Shown here in pieces: positions 35,029 to 43,326 of a stretch of DNA of 64,000 nt; position 1 is the first letter of the stretch; every line of letters begins with the position of its first letter. Made by a program: the position numbers and the translations under genes. The stretch is taken from the NCBI RefSeq assembly GCF_002109495.1, contig NZ_LVJN01000012.1, positions 1 to 64,000 on the forward strand, read 5' to 3'. Under the pieces are notes generated by a model. That model saw nothing but the letters and a program-made list of their open reading frames with translations, was not told the DNA's origin and made no database searches. The stretch comes from Magnetofaba australis IT-1. Lineage in GTDB: Bacteria > Pseudomonadota > Magnetococcia > Magnetococcales > Magnetococcaceae.

Positions 35029-35396
35029 CAGGAGACCCTCTGGGTCACATCCGGCAGAACGCTGACCCGACCGCTCATCAAGGTAGTGACCAGGGGCGGG
35101 TTCTCCGGAATCACCTTCTGCATGTCGAAGTAGTAGGTGCCCGGGTCGATGGCGCTGGTCTCGGAAGAATCCAGAATCAGCACGCCGTTGCCCGCCGCCG
35201 ATTCGGCGTTGGGCAGGAAGACGATGCGCTTCTGCAGCACCGCCGCATCATCCGCATCGCCGATCTCGCGCTTCATGGTGAACCACAGCTCATGGCCGGA
35301 CAGATCGATGGGATCGCCGTTGGCGTCCCGGAAAGTCAGGTTGAAGCTCTTGGTGTCGCCCCGGTAGAACGGGGCGAGATTGGAAGCGGTGGCCAT
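35028..35396 (-). CDS. Hypothetical phage protein, BppU-N-like beta-sandwich
   Basis: A 122-residue protein opening LAPFYRGDTKSFNLTFRDANGDPIDLSGHELWFTMKRE and ending MSGRVSVLPDVTQRV. The xFxRGDTxxFxxxxxDxxGxPxDLTG phrase is shared with N-terminal beta-sandwich domains of phage baseplate (BppU-type) and fibre-anchoring proteins. A virion attachment role is therefore plausible. It is translationally coupled to the next gene. Confidence 0.66.
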   Translation of the reverse strand: MATASNLAPFYRGDTKSFNLTFRDANGDPIDLSGHELWFTMKREIGDADDAAVLQKRIVFLPNAESAAGNGVLILDSSETSAIDPGTYYFDMQKVIPENPPLVTTLMSGRVSVLPDVTQRVS

Positions 35397-35421
35397 GAAC
35401 GTGTTCTCCGAATGACGTGGC

Positions 35422-35781
35422 TCAGCCTGGACTGGGGTTGCGACTCAGCACCAGCTTGATGGATCCATGGCCATCGGGTTGCACATCCAGGATCCGGTAG
35501 GTGATGCCATCCACCATCACCTCATCCCCTTCGGTGGGGGTGAAGCCCAGATCCGCCGAACGGATCTCCAGCACCGGCCTGGGCACCACCGCCTCCATGC
35601 CCGGGCCGCCCATCAAGGTGACCATCTCCCGGGCATCGTCGAAAATACCGGTGAGCGAAATGGACTTTCCATACAGGTCGGGTCGGTTGGCCATGGAGGG
35701 GATGTAGGTCACCTGGATGCCGAAGGTCTGCTGACAGGCTGCATCCAGGCTGGCCACGGCATCGGTCCAGAAGGTGTTCAT
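35422..35781 (-). CDS. Head-tail joining protein (lambda FII-like)
   Basis: A 119-residue protein from the ATG at 35781, overlapping the capsid stop (TGATG). It carries FWTDAVASLDAACQQTFG, a central region with SISLTGIFDDAREMVTLMG, and EIRSADLGFTPTEGDEVMVDGITYRILDVQPDGHGSIKLVL, a pattern typical of gpFII-type joining proteins that bridge portal connector and tail. Its place directly after capsid protein E matches lambda gene order. Confidence 0.75.
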   Translation of the reverse strand: MNTFWTDAVASLDAACQQTFGIQVTYIPSMANRPDLYGKSISLTGIFDDAREMVTLMGGPGMEAVVPRPVLEIRSADLGFTPTEGDEVMVDGITYRILDVQPDGHGSIKLVLSRNPSPG

Positions 35782-36794
35782 CAGGAGGCAACCACCTTCA
35801 CCAGCACCCCGGGCCGGTGACACATGGGCAGCGGGTTGGACTGGGTGTGCAGGTCGGTGCCCCGCTCGAACTTGCGGGGCTCCTGCTTGGCGTAGAGGGG
35901 CTGGCCCAGGGTGTTCACGCTCTCGTTGAAGTCCGCCGGCGCGAAGTAGGTGGCGAAGGTCTGGCTGGTGCCGAGGGGGAAGGCGTGACCTTCGTTTTCG
36001 CCGATGAAACGGCGCACGGTCCCCTCGGGATCGGTGGCCTGGCCCCGGTACTCCTCGAAGGTCACACCGGCGAAGGTGAAGCCGGAGCGCATGTCGGCGC
36101 GCAAAGCCTCGCCCTCCATCCAGCGTTCGTAGGCCTTCTCCACCTTGGCGTGGCTGGTGAGCTTGTCGAAGAACTCGGGCGAAACCAGGCAGTGGACGCC
36201 GGTCATGAACTCGCCTCGCAGGTTGTCTTCGATGTGGCGCTTCAGCTCCAGGCACTTGGCCTTGACGTCGGTGGTGGCGGAGCCGAGCTGGAAGTTGATG
36301 GATTTGGCGGTGATGCCGAACTCGCCGAACAGGTCGTAGATGGTGGAGCCGTCGGCATCCAGGATCTCGCCCTTGAGCGCCCCCATGCGCAGGTGTTCCA
36401 GGGTGATGGCGTGCTTGTCGCGCATGGACTGAAGATGCAGGGCCAGCACGTCGGAGAGCGCCGCCAGTTCCCCCTCGGAGCCGAAGGCGCGGATGCCCTG
36501 GACCTCTTCGGGGAGCACCACGTCATCGTGGGGGATGTGCGGCACCACGAAGGAGCGCACCCGGCGCTTGCCCCGCTTGCCGGTTGTCCCGGGGGAACCC
36601 ACGGCGGCGGTGGGTAGGAGCGACAGCACCCCGTTGCGCTCCTCGATGGCGATGTTGCGCAGGCGCACGGGCCGGGCCGGCATGAGGCCCAGGGATTCCA
36701 CCCGGCCATAGCGGTTGGGCAGGACGTTGATGGCGGCGGTGAGCGCCACCGCGCCGAAGGCGTCGTTGGAAAAGGGATTGGCGGAAAGAGACAT
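35781..36794 (-). CDS. Major capsid protein (lambda gpE family)
   Basis: A 337-residue capsid subunit of the HK97 fold, phage capsid protein E type. Recognisable phrases are FGAVALTAAINVLPNRYGRVESLGLM near the N-terminus, ALSDVLALHLQSMRDKHAITLEHLRMGALKGEILDADGS in the spine region, LVSPEFFDKLTSHAKVEKAYERW, and the C-terminal TFATYFAPADFNESVNTLGQPLYAKQEP. Length is close to lambda gpE (341). The neighbours (decoration protein D upstream, FII-like joining protein downstream) agree. Confidence 0.94.
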   Translation of the reverse strand: MSLSANPFSNDAFGAVALTAAINVLPNRYGRVESLGLMPARPVRLRNIAIEERNGVLSLLPTAAVGSPGTTGKRGKRRVRSFVVPHIPHDDVVLPEEVQGIRAFGSEGELAALSDVLALHLQSMRDKHAITLEHLRMGALKGEILDADGSTIYDLFGEFGITAKSINFQLGSATTDVKAKCLELKRHIEDNLRGEFMTGVHCLVSPEFFDKLTSHAKVEKAYERWMEGEALRADMRSGFTFAGVTFEEYRGQATDPEGTVRRFIGENEGHAFPLGTSQTFATYFAPADFNESVNTLGQPLYAKQEPRKFERGTDLHTQSNPLPMCHRPGVLVKVVAS

Positions 36795-36799
36795 GGCGA

Positions 36800-37465
36800 T
36801 CAGACTCCCGTGCGGATGAGGATGCCACGGGCTTGCAGGGCCGCGATGGCGTCGTCCTTCTGTTGAACGGTGATGCCCTCCGGCCAGACCACGGCGTGAT
36901 CGGCCAGGATGGCGTGGCGCAGGATGGCGGTTTCAGGGATGTCGTTGCCGGGGGGCTCGGCCACGTCCCGGGCCATGACGCCGATGGGCTCATTGGTCCC
37001 ATCCACGGCGGACGGATCGAAGGCGGTTACCTTGCCATCACCCGAGATGGTGACGGTGAAGATGTCGCCCACTACGAAATCCACCGCGCCATCGCTGAGG
37101 GTGAGCTTCAGGTGGTCGCCGTCATGGGGCTGGCCCACGGTGATGTCGGGCAGGCGGTGACCCTGGGGCGTGACCGCCTGGAAGATGCCGCCATTGGCCG
37201 CCGCCTCGATGCAGGTGAGCCGGTAGACGCCGGGGACCGCCTGGGACCCCAGGGCCAGGTTGTCGAGGGTTCCGTCGCCGGTGTTGCCGGGATCGGCGGC
37301 GGCTACGGCATCGGACTTGGTGCGGCGACCGATGACGGTCCCCACGCCCATGACCCGGTCCGCGCCATCGCCGGCCAGGACCGTCACGGTCTCGCGGGAG
37401 TAGAGGTTCAGTCCCTCATACTTGAGGACGTCGCCGAGGTTCATTCCTTCGTTCAGGACGGGCAT
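36800..37465 (-). CDS. Head decoration protein (lambda gpD family)
   Basis: A 221-residue protein, longer than lambda gpD (110). The N-terminal part (NLGDVLKYEGLNLYSRETVTVLAGDG, VGTVIGRRTKS) is typical of long phage decoration proteins. A domain with VYRLTCIEAAANGGIFQAVTPQG follows, and the gpD-like core appears later (GTNEPIGVMARDVAEPPGNDIPETAILRHAILADHAVVWPEGIT). Such proteins trimerise on the expanded capsid and stabilise it. The gene sits between the protease/scaffold and the major capsid gene as expected. Confidence 0.85.
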   Translation of the reverse strand: MPVLNEGMNLGDVLKYEGLNLYSRETVTVLAGDGADRVMGVGTVIGRRTKSDAVAAADPGNTGDGTLDNLALGSQAVPGVYRLTCIEAAANGGIFQAVTPQGHRLPDITVGQPHDGDHLKLTLSDGAVDFVVGDIFTVTISGDGKVTAFDPSAVDGTNEPIGVMARDVAEPPGNDIPETAILRHAILADHAVVWPEGITVQQKDDAIAALQARGILIRTGV

Positions 37466-37467
37466 GG

Positions 37468-37842
37468 TCAGTTACCTCCGTGGGCATGCTGTTGGGCAAT
37501 CTTGCGGCAGGAGGCCACCACCGGGTTGCTCTCCAGGCTCTGGGCGGGATGGATGCGGGTACCGTCTCCCGGCATCACCTGGGAGTGGATCTCCGGGCCG
37601 TCCGATTGGGCGCGCTTGGCCAAAAGCTCCCGGCGCACCGCCTCGCTGGTCATCCCCTGGGCGATGAAGCCGCCAGCCAGATCCGGCATGCCCGCCAGGG
37701 CGCACAGATCGACGATGGCCTGGGCCTCGCCGCGCAGATGGGACTCCTGTTCCGCCCGGAGCTTGTCCAGGTCCACGGGCTGAGTCGCTTCAGGTTTGGG
37801 TTGAGCGGTGGCGGTTTGCTCCGCCGGCGTGTCCATGGGCAT
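37468..37842 (-). CDS. Predicted internal-start scaffold protein (Nu3 analogue)
   Basis: An in-frame ATG at 37842 within the S49 protease gene follows the perfect Shine-Dalgarno AAGGAGG at 5 bases spacing (minus strand, 37854-37848). Translation from it would give a 124-residue C-terminal product, MPMDTPAEQT..., rich in Ala/Gln/Glu, like the lambda Nu3 scaffold made from inside gene C. The internal start is inferred from sequence only. Confidence 0.72.
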   Translation of the reverse strand: MPMDTPAEQTATAQPKPEATQPVDLDKLRAEQESHLRGEAQAIVDLCALAGMPDLAGGFIAQGMTSEAVRRELLAKRAQSDGPEIHSQVMPGDGTRIHPAQSLESNPVVASCRKIAQQHAHGGN

Positions 37843-38742
37843 GGCAGCCTCCTTGTGCATGGGTTCCGGCGGCTGGGCCGCCCGGTGAAAATGGGTCTTT
37901 TTGGGTGTATCAATGGTTGCGGACAGGCCAGCGAGGGCGTCGCGGATGGTGCCGACCTGGTCGGCGAGTCCTGCGTTGATGGCGTTTCCACCGAAGAAGA
38001 GCCCCGCCTCGGTGGCGTGCACCGCCGACTCGGAAAGCTGTCGGCCCGAGGCCACGGCGGCTACGAACATGCCGTAGAGCCGGTCCACCTCCCGTTGCAG
38101 GCCGATCCGGGCCTCGTCGGAGAGGGGCGCGTGGCTGGAGAAGTCGTTCTTCCGGGCTCCGGCGAAGACGGTGGTGTAGGTCCGGCCCTCCTGGGCATCC
38201 TTGGCCGACTCGTCCACATGGACGGCGATGACCCCCACCGAGCCGACGCCGGCGGTCTGGGGAACGATGATGCGGTGGGCCGTGGAGGCGATCAGATAGG
38301 CCGCCGAAAAGGCGTCGTCCGCCAGCGCCCAGACGGGCTTGTCCTGCCCGGCCTCGAGGATCAGGGCGGCCAGGTCGAAGACCCCGCCCACCTCGCCACC
38401 GGGGGAGTCGATGTCCAGCAGGATGGCCCGCACGCCCGGATCGGTGGCGGCATCCAGGATGCGCTCCTCGATGGCTGTGTAGGAGGTCAGGCCCGATGCT
38501 GCCTCGATGGCCCCGGCCCGCTTCACCAGGGTGCCGTGGATGGGCACGATGGCGATGCCGTTTGGGGTGACCATCAGGTTGGACGAGGTGTCGGTCTCCT
38601 CGAAGCCGGGCGGCATGGCTGAAGGCTCCAGGCCGATGCGCGGACCGATCACCGACAGGATGGTCTCCAATCGGGCGCGGTCCACCATCAGCGGGGTCCC
38701 GAGAATCCGGGCCGCCAGATGGGGCAACAGGGTCTGTGGCAT
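37468..38742 (-). CDS. Prohead protease of the S49 (SppA/lambda gpC) family with fused scaffold
   Basis: A 424-residue protein. The N-terminal ~280 residues are an S49 serine peptidase: GIAIVPIHGTLVKRAG, ILLDIDSPGGEVGG, DAFSAAYLIASTAHRIIVPQTAGVGSVGVIAVHVDESAK and the later FAGARKNDFSS with the putative catalytic lysine. The serine in the TAAxGSxG-like stretch (DAFSAAYL region) is the probable nucleophile. The C-terminal ~120 residues are Ala/Gln/Pro-rich and helical, as in gpC/Nu3 scaffolds. The protease matures the prohead. An internal ribosome site (37842) would make the scaffold alone. Confidence 0.92.
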   Translation of the reverse strand: MPQTLLPHLAARILGTPLMVDRARLETILSVIGPRIGLEPSAMPPGFEETDTSSNLMVTPNGIAIVPIHGTLVKRAGAIEAASGLTSYTAIEERILDAATDPGVRAILLDIDSPGGEVGGVFDLAALILEAGQDKPVWALADDAFSAAYLIASTAHRIIVPQTAGVGSVGVIAVHVDESAKDAQEGRTYTTVFAGARKNDFSSHAPLSDEARIGLQREVDRLYGMFVAAVASGRQLSESAVHATEAGLFFGGNAINAGLADQVGTIRDALAGLSATIDTPKKTHFHRAAQPPEPMHKEAAMPMDTPAEQTATAQPKPEATQPVDLDKLRAEQESHLRGEAQAIVDLCALAGMPDLAGGFIAQGMTSEAVRRELLAKRAQSDGPEIHSQVMPGDGTRIHPAQSLESNPVVASCRKIAQQHAHGGN

Positions 38743-38745
38743 GAG

Positions 38746-40239
38746 CTATTCCTTGAGATCCACGAGTTCAGGATCGGATTGGGTGGAATCCCGCGATACC
38801 CCCGAGCGGGAGGTGCGGCGGGCGTCCGAGTCGAAGACCAGCCCCAGGTCGTCGGCGCGCCGGTTGTCGGCGGCGATCTCCCGGTCGATCTCCTCGATGT
38901 CGTAGCCGTAGGTGGAGACCGCCTCGGCCCGGCTGACCAGCCCGGCGCGGATGGCCCAGATGATGGCGTTGAACTCCTTCTGCGGGTCCACCCACTGCCA
39001 GCCCTGGGGGATCCACTTCACCGCCAGGTATTCCCGGCGGCGCTTCGGATAATCGGGAAGCGGCAAGGCTCCGGAGAGCACGGCCTGATCCATCCACCGC
39101 TCCCAGACCGGGCGGCAGAACTGGTGGATCAGCACCATGCGCTGGATCTGTTCCATCCGGCGGCGGAACTCCACCATCCCGGCGCGGATGGATGAATAGT
39201 TGACCCCGGTGAGATCACCGGTGAGCTGCTCATAGGTGAGGCCCAGCCCCACGGCCACGGCGCGCAGTTGGGTGCGCATGAACTCCCCATACTGGCCGCC
39301 CACGTCCGCCGGATCGGAGAACTTCACGTCCTCGCCGGGCAGCAGCACCTGCATGGTGCCCGGGGCCCAGGTGACCGGGACCGCGCCTTCGTCGTCCGGC
39401 TTATCGCCGTCCTCACCGCCGACGCCCAGTTCGGGATCGGGCTTGGTGATGAAGCCGGCGATGAGCGCCGCCGTTTTCTTGCGGACCAACTCCGCGTCGT
39501 CGTACTGGTCCAGCTCATGGAGCCGCACCAGGGCCTGGGCCATCCACGGTTCGCCCCGAAGCTGGCCCGGGCGCAACGGCTTGAAGATGTGGCAGACGTC
39601 GCCCGCCAGCACCCGGGATGCCTCCCCGGCGCGGAACAGCATGGGGCTTTCGCCCGGATGCTCCCGCAGCAGGTGGTAGGCGACCCGGCGACCGATGCGG
39701 TCGAACTCGATGCCAGCCCGGATCCGGTGGCCGTTGGGCATGTCCCGGCTGTCGCCGGCTGGCAGGTGTTCCGGCTCCAGAACCTGCAATTGCAGCGGCA
39801 CGGCCAAGCCGTCCCGGGCTTCCCGGTTGCGCAGGCGCACCAGCACCTCGCCCCCTTCGATCATGGCCCTGGCCACCAGGGCCTGGAGGCCGTAGAACCC
39901 CAGCATGCCGTGGGCGTCCGCCTCCCGGGTCCAGGCCAGCCACAGGGACTGGATCTTCTCCTTGGTGGCTGGATCCACATGGGTGGATTGGGGCTTGATG
40001 CCGGTGCCGACGAGATTGCCCACCAGGGAGTCCACGGCGTTGCTGGCCCAGGCGTTGCGCCGGACCAGATCCCGGGAGCGGGCGCGCATGAGGGAGGCGT
40101 CCCGGAACAGGAGCGCGTTGACCCCGGCGTCACCCGGTTGCCAGTTGCCCAGCCGTCGCCCGGAGGCTGCCCCCTCGTAACCGCTCCCATTGGCTCGGCG
40201 CTTGGGCAGGCCGCCGAACAGTCGCTGGAGGAGTTTCAC
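38746..40239 (-). CDS. Portal protein (lambda gpB family)
   Basis: A 497-residue portal subunit forming the dodecameric DNA channel. It starts MKLLQRLFGGLPKRR and carries the gpB-type segments ARSRDLVRRNAWASNAVDSLVGNLVGTGI, GEVLVRLRNREARDGLAVPLQLQVLEPEHL, RVLAGDVCHIFKPLRPGQLRGEPWMAQALVRLHELDQYDDAELVRKK and GLTYEQLTGDLTGVNYSSIRAGMVEFRRRMEQIQ. The YSS-R phrase is characteristic of lambda-type portals. It follows gpW with a 4-base overlap and precedes the protease by 3 bases. Confidence 0.94.
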   Translation of the reverse strand: MKLLQRLFGGLPKRRANGSGYEGAASGRRLGNWQPGDAGVNALLFRDASLMRARSRDLVRRNAWASNAVDSLVGNLVGTGIKPQSTHVDPATKEKIQSLWLAWTREADAHGMLGFYGLQALVARAMIEGGEVLVRLRNREARDGLAVPLQLQVLEPEHLPAGDSRDMPNGHRIRAGIEFDRIGRRVAYHLLREHPGESPMLFRAGEASRVLAGDVCHIFKPLRPGQLRGEPWMAQALVRLHELDQYDDAELVRKKTAALIAGFITKPDPELGVGGEDGDKPDDEGAVPVTWAPGTMQVLLPGEDVKFSDPADVGGQYGEFMRTQLRAVAVGLGLTYEQLTGDLTGVNYSSIRAGMVEFRRRMEQIQRMVLIHQFCRPVWERWMDQAVLSGALPLPDYPKRRREYLAVKWIPQGWQWVDPQKEFNAIIWAIRAGLVSRAEAVSTYGYDIEEIDREIAADNRRADDLGLVFDSDARRTSRSGVSRDSTQSDPELVDLKE

Positions 40240-40448
40240 AGGTCCTTCCGGCTCCGCACCCGCAGGTGCCGGGCGATGCGGCGATCACCGTTGCGGGCGA
40301 TCTCCCGGTCCAGCAGGTCCAGGGCGTTCTTCACCTGGGTCAGGTCGTATTCCACCGTCTTGTCCCCATGGGTCACCCGTTTCTGCAGGGATTCCAACCG
40401 TTCCAGGAGCCGGTCCCGGCGGATCTGCAGTTCGGAAGTCGTGGCCAT
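40236..40448 (-). CDS. gpW-like head completion protein
   Basis: A 70-residue protein, TSELQIRRDRLLERLESLQKR at its start and DREIARNGDRRIARHLRV at its end. Size, mostly helical composition and position between the large terminase and the portal match lambda gpW, which stabilises packaged DNA and allows joining of FII. The overlap with the portal start (ATGA) supports expression. The Shine-Dalgarno is weak. Confidence 0.8.
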   Translation of the reverse strand: MATTSELQIRRDRLLERLESLQKRVTHGDKTVEYDLTQVKNALDLLDREIARNGDRRIARHLRVRSRKDL

Positions 40449-40453
40449 GGTCG

Positions 40454-42310
40454 TCACATCCAGTTTGATCGAATCACCCGCCGCTGGGGCTTGGGTTTGA
40501 TGGTGGTGGCGCTCGCCGAAGCGGGCCCGGCGTTCTTCAAAGGGGCTTCGGCAAGGCGCGCCACATCCCGGTTGAGCCGCAATCCCATGGAGACCAACCC
40601 CTGCAGGGCGGCCATGGCGTAAACGCGACAGTCCAACGCCTCGTTGCGGTCCGCATCCTTCTTCTTCCACTCCCGGATGGGCCGGCCCTTGTGATAACGG
40701 GTCACCACCGACTCGGCGGTGAGTTGGCTGAACCACTCCGCGTCCCGATCCATGGGGAAATGCAAGAATCCAGGCCCGGGCTCGGTCAGCCGCAGCCGGG
40801 AGATGATCGCCTCCTTGCAGGCGTCCACCCCGACGATGAAGAGCGGCACCTTGCCCTTGTTGCTGCGGCTGGGCCGCCGGGGCCAGATGGGCACCCCCAT
40901 GCCGCCCCGGCCCTTGATGGCCCAGACTCTCCGACCCTGGCGGGCGCGGCAGAAAGCGTAGGCCTTGAGGGTATGGTGGCCGCCGGTGTCCAGCGCCACG
41001 GCGCGAATGGCCATGTCGGGCACCTGCCGGCTGTGCGGCCAGCGGTGCAGGAGCAGGTTGTCCAGATCCTGCCAGACCGCCGGGGATGCGGGATCGCCCC
41101 ACAACACCTTGTAATCGATAGACCAGGACTCCTCGTCCCGGCCCCAGCCGACGATCTCCACCTCCAGCCGGTCGTCCTGAACGTCCACGCCGGCGGTGAG
41201 CACCGCCACCTCCAATGGCAGCAAAGCCCCCCAATCCTCCCGGCGGGCCAACAGCCCCTCGCCGTCGATGCGGTCGGCGTCCTCTTCCCAGGTCTCCCCG
41301 AGCTTGGTATTGACCCAAACCTTGAGCCGGGGCGGATCCTTGTGGACCTGCCCGTGCTCCACCGCGATGTCGCCCCAGCCGGTCCAGCCGTGGGGTGAAT
41401 AGAGGCTGGAGAGATGAAACCCGGCGGTTCGGCCATCGCCTTCGGCGGAGGCGCGCCACTGGCCGTTCTCCAGCATCGCCCCTTTCTGGTAGTCAGCAAT
41501 CTCTGCCCCACAGTGGGGGCATAGGTAGAACGCCTTCTCCCGCTCCCCCTGGGGCCAACGCACCTGGGCCCACTCCAGAATCTGGAATTCCCCGCATTCC
41601 GGGCACGGCACCCAGAAGCGGCGCTGGTCGCTCTCGGCGTAGGCCGCCTCGATGCGCGAGAAGCCCTTGATGGTGGGCGTGCTGGTGAGCAGCACCTTGC
41701 GATTGGAAAAGTTGGCGGTGCGTTGGATCGCCAGCGCCACCGGATCCCCTTCGCCGTCGGCGTCTCCAGGAAAGCGGTCCACCTCGTCCATGAAGAGGTA
41801 GCGGATCGGCGCGGAGGAGAGCCCCACCGCGCTGTTGGCCCCGGTCATGAGCAGGATGCCGCCGGGGAATTCTTTTGAAAGGACCGTGTTGCCGCTGTCC
41901 CGCGACCGGGCCGGTTTCACCCTCTCCCGGATCGCCGGGCTCGACTCGATGAGCGGTCCCACACGCTGTTTGGAGTAGCGTTTCGCCATCTCCACCGTGG
42001 GCTGGACCATGAGCATGGGCCCCGGCGCGTGGTGAATCACGTAGCCCACCCAGTTCAGCCCCGCCTCGGTCTTGCCCAACTGCGAACCGAACATCACCAC
42101 CACCCGCTCCGCCGGGGAGCCGGGCGACAGGCAATCCATGATCTCGCGCAGGTACGGGGTCCGTGCGGTGCGCCAGGGACCTGGTTCGCTGGAGGCCACT
42201 GAAGAGAGCCGCCGGTTGGCGTCCGCCCACTGGGAGACCGTCAGGCGCGGGTCGGGCCGAAGCCCCTGGAAGAACGCTTCCCGGTAGACCTCGGCAGCAG
42301 ACAGCGGCAC
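40454..42310 (-). CDS. Terminase large subunit (lambda gpA family)
   Basis: A 618-residue DNA-packaging ATPase/nuclease from the GTG at 42310 (a TTG at 42316 is possible). The ATPase motor shows VVVMFGSQLGKTEAGLNWVGY (variant Walker A), LLMTGANSAVGLSSAPIRYLFMDEVDRFPGD (Walker B plus catalytic acid) and VLLTSTPTIKGFSRIEAAY (coupling motif). A zinc-finger-like CPECGEF...CPHCGAE lies between the domains. The nuclease half has VLTAGVDVQDDRLEVEIVGWG and ALDTGGHHTLKAYAFC. The family suggests cos-type packaging. It is separated from the small subunit by a rightward gene cassette, unusual for lambda-like phages. Confidence 0.94.
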   Translation of the reverse strand: MPLSAAEVYREAFFQGLRPDPRLTVSQWADANRRLSSVASSEPGPWRTARTPYLREIMDCLSPGSPAERVVVMFGSQLGKTEAGLNWVGYVIHHAPGPMLMVQPTVEMAKRYSKQRVGPLIESSPAIRERVKPARSRDSGNTVLSKEFPGGILLMTGANSAVGLSSAPIRYLFMDEVDRFPGDADGEGDPVALAIQRTANFSNRKVLLTSTPTIKGFSRIEAAYAESDQRRFWVPCPECGEFQILEWAQVRWPQGEREKAFYLCPHCGAEIADYQKGAMLENGQWRASAEGDGRTAGFHLSSLYSPHGWTGWGDIAVEHGQVHKDPPRLKVWVNTKLGETWEEDADRIDGEGLLARREDWGALLPLEVAVLTAGVDVQDDRLEVEIVGWGRDEESWSIDYKVLWGDPASPAVWQDLDNLLLHRWPHSRQVPDMAIRAVALDTGGHHTLKAYAFCRARQGRRVWAIKGRGGMGVPIWPRRPSRSNKGKVPLFIVGVDACKEAIISRLRLTEPGPGFLHFPMDRDAEWFSQLTAESVVTRYHKGRPIREWKKKDADRNEALDCRVYAMAALQGLVSMGLRLNRDVARLAEAPLKNAGPASASATTIKPKPQRRVIRSNWM

Positions 42311-42351
42311 GCGCAAACACCCTGAAAAATAATGAAAAGATGATCGTATTC

Positions 42352-42386
42352 AGCTGGATAAGCGGGCGTAGACGATGGCTCTATGG
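42352..42386 (+). repeat. Leader element copy A of the rightward cassette
   Basis: A 35-base sequence starting AGCTGGATA and ending CTATGG matches copy B (43006-43040) at 24 of 35 positions with no gaps. It contains the start of a 14-codon leader frame (ATG at 42375, peptide beginning MALW) whose TGA overlaps the ATG at 42419. Confidence 0.6.
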
Positions 42387-42418
42387 TCATCAACAACAAC
42401 CAACCAGGAGGCCAGCAC

Positions 42419-42628
42419 ATGACCAACGCCCTGATTCAACTCTTCCAAGCCATCCAGAGCGGTCAGGCCGACGCTATCGACGACGCCATCGAAACCCTGA
42501 TGGAGATGGGCGGCGGCATCGAAACCGTCGCCAGCTTCGCCGAGGGCGGCTACCTGACCCGCGACGATGGGCTGGCGATCCAGACCCGGGACGGCGCGGA
42601 ATTCCAGATCACCATCCAGACCCGCTGA
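42419..42628 (+). CDS. Small hypothetical protein of the rightward cassette
   Basis: A 69-residue acidic protein: MTNALIQLFQAIQSGQADAID, then TLMEMGGGIETVASFAEGGYL and DGAEFQITIQTR. AGGAGG lies 7 bases before the ATG. It is the first gene of a five-gene rightward group placed between the large terminase and the methyltransferase. A short leader frame may couple to it by a stop/start overlap. I recognise no function. Confidence 0.75.
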   Translation: MTNALIQLFQAIQSGQADAIDDAIETLMEMGGGIETVASFAEGGYLTRDDGLAIQTRDGAEFQITIQTR

Positions 42629-42648
42629 TACGGGCCGAGGAGGACGCC

Positions 42649-42993
42649 ATGAACGACGCCTGCCAAATCCTGCCCACCGACAACGAAGGCTGGGGATTCT
42701 GGGGAACCAGCCGGATGAACGGCTACGACCAGGAGATGACCTGGCGGGCCGCCAGCCTCTTCTTTGCCGACGCCTACCGGCTCGATCCGGAGGAAACCAG
42801 GGACCTGCTGGACAGCGTCTTCGGACGCCATCTGGCCGACGACATGAGCTTCATCGAGGGCGGCCCGGCGAGCCCCGAGGCCATCGCCTTCCACCTGGAA
42901 AAGCGGATGGCGGACCGGGGTTTCAAACGCTGGTTCGACAACGCCGTCCGCGCCATCCGGAAGCCCGGACAGGGATCAAAAAAAGTGATGTAA
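42649..42993 (+). CDS. Hypothetical protein of the rightward cassette
   Basis: A 114-residue protein from the ATG at 42649, preceded by GAGGAGG. It reads ILPTDNEGWGFWGTS, YDQEMTWRAASLFFADAYRLDPEETRDLLDSVFGRHLADDMSFI, ending in a basic KRWFDNAVRAIRKPGQGSKK. The pattern (Trp/Phe-rich N-terminus, helical core) resembles small conserved proteins seen in alphaproteobacterial prophages and plasmids; no function is known to me. Confidence 0.72.
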   Translation: MNDACQILPTDNEGWGFWGTSRMNGYDQEMTWRAASLFFADAYRLDPEETRDLLDSVFGRHLADDMSFIEGGPASPEAIAFHLEKRMADRGFKRWFDNAVRAIRKPGQGSKKVM

Positions 42994-43005
42994 AAGCAGT
43001 TATAT

Positions 43006-43040
43006 AGCTGGATAGGTTGCGCGCAGCGATGGCTATATGG
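43006..43040 (+). repeat. Leader element copy B of the rightward cassette
   Basis: Second copy of the 35-base element at 42352-42386. Here ATATAGC just at its left edge is the inverse of GCTATAT near its right end, giving a possible hairpin. The conserved ATG (43029; MAIW...) is in frame with the gene at 43074, so it could also give a 15-residue longer protein. Confidence 0.6.
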
Positions 43041-43073
43041 ACCCACGTTCAGCGCACAACCAAGGAGACCAAG

Positions 43074-43295
43074 ATGGCCAAATTCTTCATCACCATGACC
43101 CGCCAGATCACCATCCAGGCCCAGGTGGACATCGAAGCCGAAACCGAGGAGGAAGCCCGGGCCAAGGCCCTGGAACTGGCCTCCTGGGACAACGCCCGCG
43201 ACGACCGCGCCAACGGCATCGAATGGGAAAGCGACCGCAACCGATGGCTGGACGCTACCGACCCGGAGGTCAACCGGGTGGTGGAACTGGACTGA
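43074..43295 (+). CDS. Small hypothetical protein of the rightward cassette
   Basis: A 73-residue protein starting MAKFFITMTRQITIQAQVDI, continuing with an acidic helix (ETEEEARAKALELASWDN) and ending NRWLDATDPEVNRVVEL. AAGGAG precedes the chosen ATG; an upstream in-frame ATG at 43029 lacks a good ribosome site. The beta-alpha layout is like small phage proteins with an 'EAxSxEEAxxxA' helix. Function unknown. Confidence 0.72.
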   Translation: MAKFFITMTRQITIQAQVDIEAETEEEARAKALELASWDNARDDRANGIEWESDRNRWLDATDPEVNRVVELD

Positions 43296-43326
43296 AATCC
43301 GAGCAACCCCAAACAGGAGAATCCAG

